Assembly (NCBI GenBank): GCA_024641705.1
Contig: JAHECO010000035.1
Coordinates: forward strand, 1 to 36,369
Reading direction: 5' to 3'
DNA length: 36,369 nucleotides
From: Candidatus Kryptoniota bacterium
Lineage (GTDB): Bacteria > Bacteroidota > Ignavibacteria > Kryptoniales > JAKASW01
Part shown: in pieces, positions 35,171-36,369 of the stretch
Position numbering within the stretch: position 1 is the first letter of the stretch
Layout of the letters: every line of letters starts with the position of its first letter
Program-made: the position numbers and the translations under genes
The notes under the pieces: model-generated
The model's input: only the letters and a program-made list of their open reading frames with translations
Database searches by the model: none
What the model was told of the DNA's origin: nothing

Positions 35171-36369
35171 GTGAAATCACTCAGCTTGCAAGTCAGATCG
35201 ACCGGAAGGTACTTCGTGTCCGCGGCCTTTGTCGCCTCGCTCACGGCAATGTTGGCCGCATGTTCCGGAACCGAATTTGACTACCCTCCTCCGCAGGCCA
35301 ACGCCGCGGCGGACAGCGTCACGATCCGACCGGGATCTTTCAAGATAGGCTCTGAGACTTACGCCGCCGACTTCGGCACGATCACCGTACCGGAATGCAG
35401 GAGCAAGCCTGGCTCGCGGCTCATCGACATACCGTTCCTCCGCATTCATTCGAAATCGGAAACGCCTTCCGAGCCGGTGTTCGGCTTCGCGGGCGGACCC
35501 GGGATGAGCAACATGTCGTGGGACTGGGGAAAGGCTCACTTGCTTCTGTCCAACTACGACTTCGTGCTTGTGGGTTACAGGGGCGTCGACGGCTCGACGG
35601 TCCTCGATTGCCCGGAGGTGGCAGAGGCATTCAGGGGCGACGGTGACATCCTCGGAGACCAATCGATGAAGACGATGGCGGAAGCCTGGGGCGCCGCCGC
35701 CTCGAGGCTGACGGCGGAGGGGATCGACCTCGAAGGCTACACGATGCCGGAGGTCATCGAAGACAACGAGTCGGTGCGCAGGGCGCTCGGCTATACGCGC
35801 ATAGATTTGCTGAGCGAAAGTTACGGCACGCGCGCGGCGTATCTCTACGGGCTGAAACACCGGGGAAGCATTTTCAGATCGGCGATGATCGCCGTGAATC
35901 CGCCGGGCCGGTTCGTGTGGGAACCCGAGACGATCGACTGGCAGCTAAGATATTACTCGGCACTCTGGGCCGGAGACTCCGCCGCATCGGCGAGGTGTGC
36001 CAATCTTTACGCGACGATGGCCAGGGTGCTCGACAACATGCCGCGGAGGTGGCTCTTCTTCCCGATAGATGCAGGGAAGGTGAAGGTCGTGACGTTCGCG
36101 CTTCTCTTTCACCGCAAGACCGCCGCGACGGTCTTCGACGCGTACGTACACGCGGGTGAGGGAGACGCGAGCGGACTCGCGCTGATGTCGCTCGCCTATG
36201 ATTTTGTCGTTCCCACCATGGGCATCTGGGGCGACCTGGCGGCGAAGGCAGTGAGCGCGGACTTCGACTCGACGCGGGATTACTGCGCCAACATGGATCC
36301 GCCGTGGCTGCCGCTCGGCTCTCCGATGAGCAAGGTGTCGTGGTGCCCGCTGAAGTACGGCGGCTGGCC
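35171..36369 (+). CDS. Alpha/beta-hydrolase lipoprotein (S33/TAP-like), truncated by window end
   Basis: An open frame from GTG 35171 to the window end gives 399 codons with no stop. An in-frame TAA directly precedes the GTG, so this is the furthest possible start. The N terminus is a lipoprotein signal: basic residues (K2, R9, R13), a hydrophobic stretch VSAAFVASLTAMLAA, and Cys31 in the lipobox LAAC. The hydrolase core shows FGFAGGPGMSNMSWDW, with GGPG as the oxyanion-hole motif of proline iminopeptidase-like S33 enzymes. FVLVGYRGVDGS follows, then LLSESYGTRAAYLYG with nucleophile Ser in S-E-S-Y-G. A cap region runs after IAVNPPGR. The catalytic Asp and His should lie past the edge. It probably cleaves peptides or esters at the envelope. 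No strong ribosome site is visible. Confidence 0.85.
   Translation, partial: MKSLSLQVRSTGRYFVSAAFVASLTAMLAACSGTEFDYPPPQANAAADSVTIRPGSFKIGSETYAADFGTITVPECRSKPGSRLIDIPFLRIHSKSETPSEPVFGFAGGPGMSNMSWDWGKAHLLLSNYDFVLVGYRGVDGSTVLDCPEVAEAFRGDGDILGDQSMKTMAEAWGAAASRLTAEGIDLEGYTMPEVIEDNESVRRALGYTRIDLLSESYGTRAAYLYGLKHRGSIFRSAMIAVNPPGRFVWEPETIDWQLRYYSALWAGDSAASARCANLYATMARVLDNMPRRWLFFPIDAGKVKVVTFALLFHRKTAATVFDAYVHAGEGDASGLALMSLAYDFVVPTMGIWGDLAAKAVSADFDSTRDYCANMDPPWLPLGSPMSKVSWCPLKYGGW

Overview
The window is a stretch of bacterial chromosome, moderately GC-rich and densely coding, almost all on the + strand. Short intergenic gaps, ATGA stop/start overlaps, GGAGG-type ribosome sites and the gene families fit a Gram-negative organism with an outer membrane (TolC, FadL-type porin, two lipoproteins). 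The gene content reminds me of the Bacteroidota/Chlorobi/Ignavibacteria group. That placement is an inference from family resemblance and has not been tested. I see no tRNA, rRNA, CRISPR array, phage or intact insertion sequence.

Layout. 1-354 is the 3' end of a tryptophan synthase beta gene. 496-3444 holds YtxH and DUF948-type envelope proteins followed by an EF-G2-like GTPase. 3488-9728 holds a HIT hydrolase and a tightly packed run: UDP-GlcNAc 2-epimerase, HAD phosphatase, a polytopic membrane protein, a Gfo/Idh/MocA oxidoreductase and the CCA-adding enzyme. 9808-18283 is an export operon: TolC, periplasmic adaptor, one ABC ATPase and four MacB/FtsX-type permeases arranged A1-B1-A2-B2, apparently by tandem duplication of a permease pair. 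18408-20114 is the only clear minus-strand gene, a large Rossmann-fold protein of unknown function. 20302-23032 pairs a FadL-like outer-membrane protein with an SGNH-hydrolase lipoprotein and is closed by a strong intrinsic terminator at 23080-23105.

23127-31816 is mostly metabolic: a zinc-ribbon membrane protein overlapping purL, a YihY/BrkB membrane protein, an extended SDR reductase, alpha-glucan phosphorylase and transketolase. 31822-36369 looks accessory: a Cys-rich secreted protein, a beta-lactamase-fold serine hydrolase, a DUF4386-like membrane protein and a truncated alpha/beta-hydrolase lipoprotein. Non-coding repeats separate these genes, including a diverged ~85-bp direct repeat found upstream of two of them.

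The most distinctive system is the TolC/adaptor/one-ATPase/four-permease cluster. The most distinctive non-coding structures are the 16-bp periodic repeat with dyad at 18293-18396 and the family of intergenic repeats at 32.6-35.1 kb.
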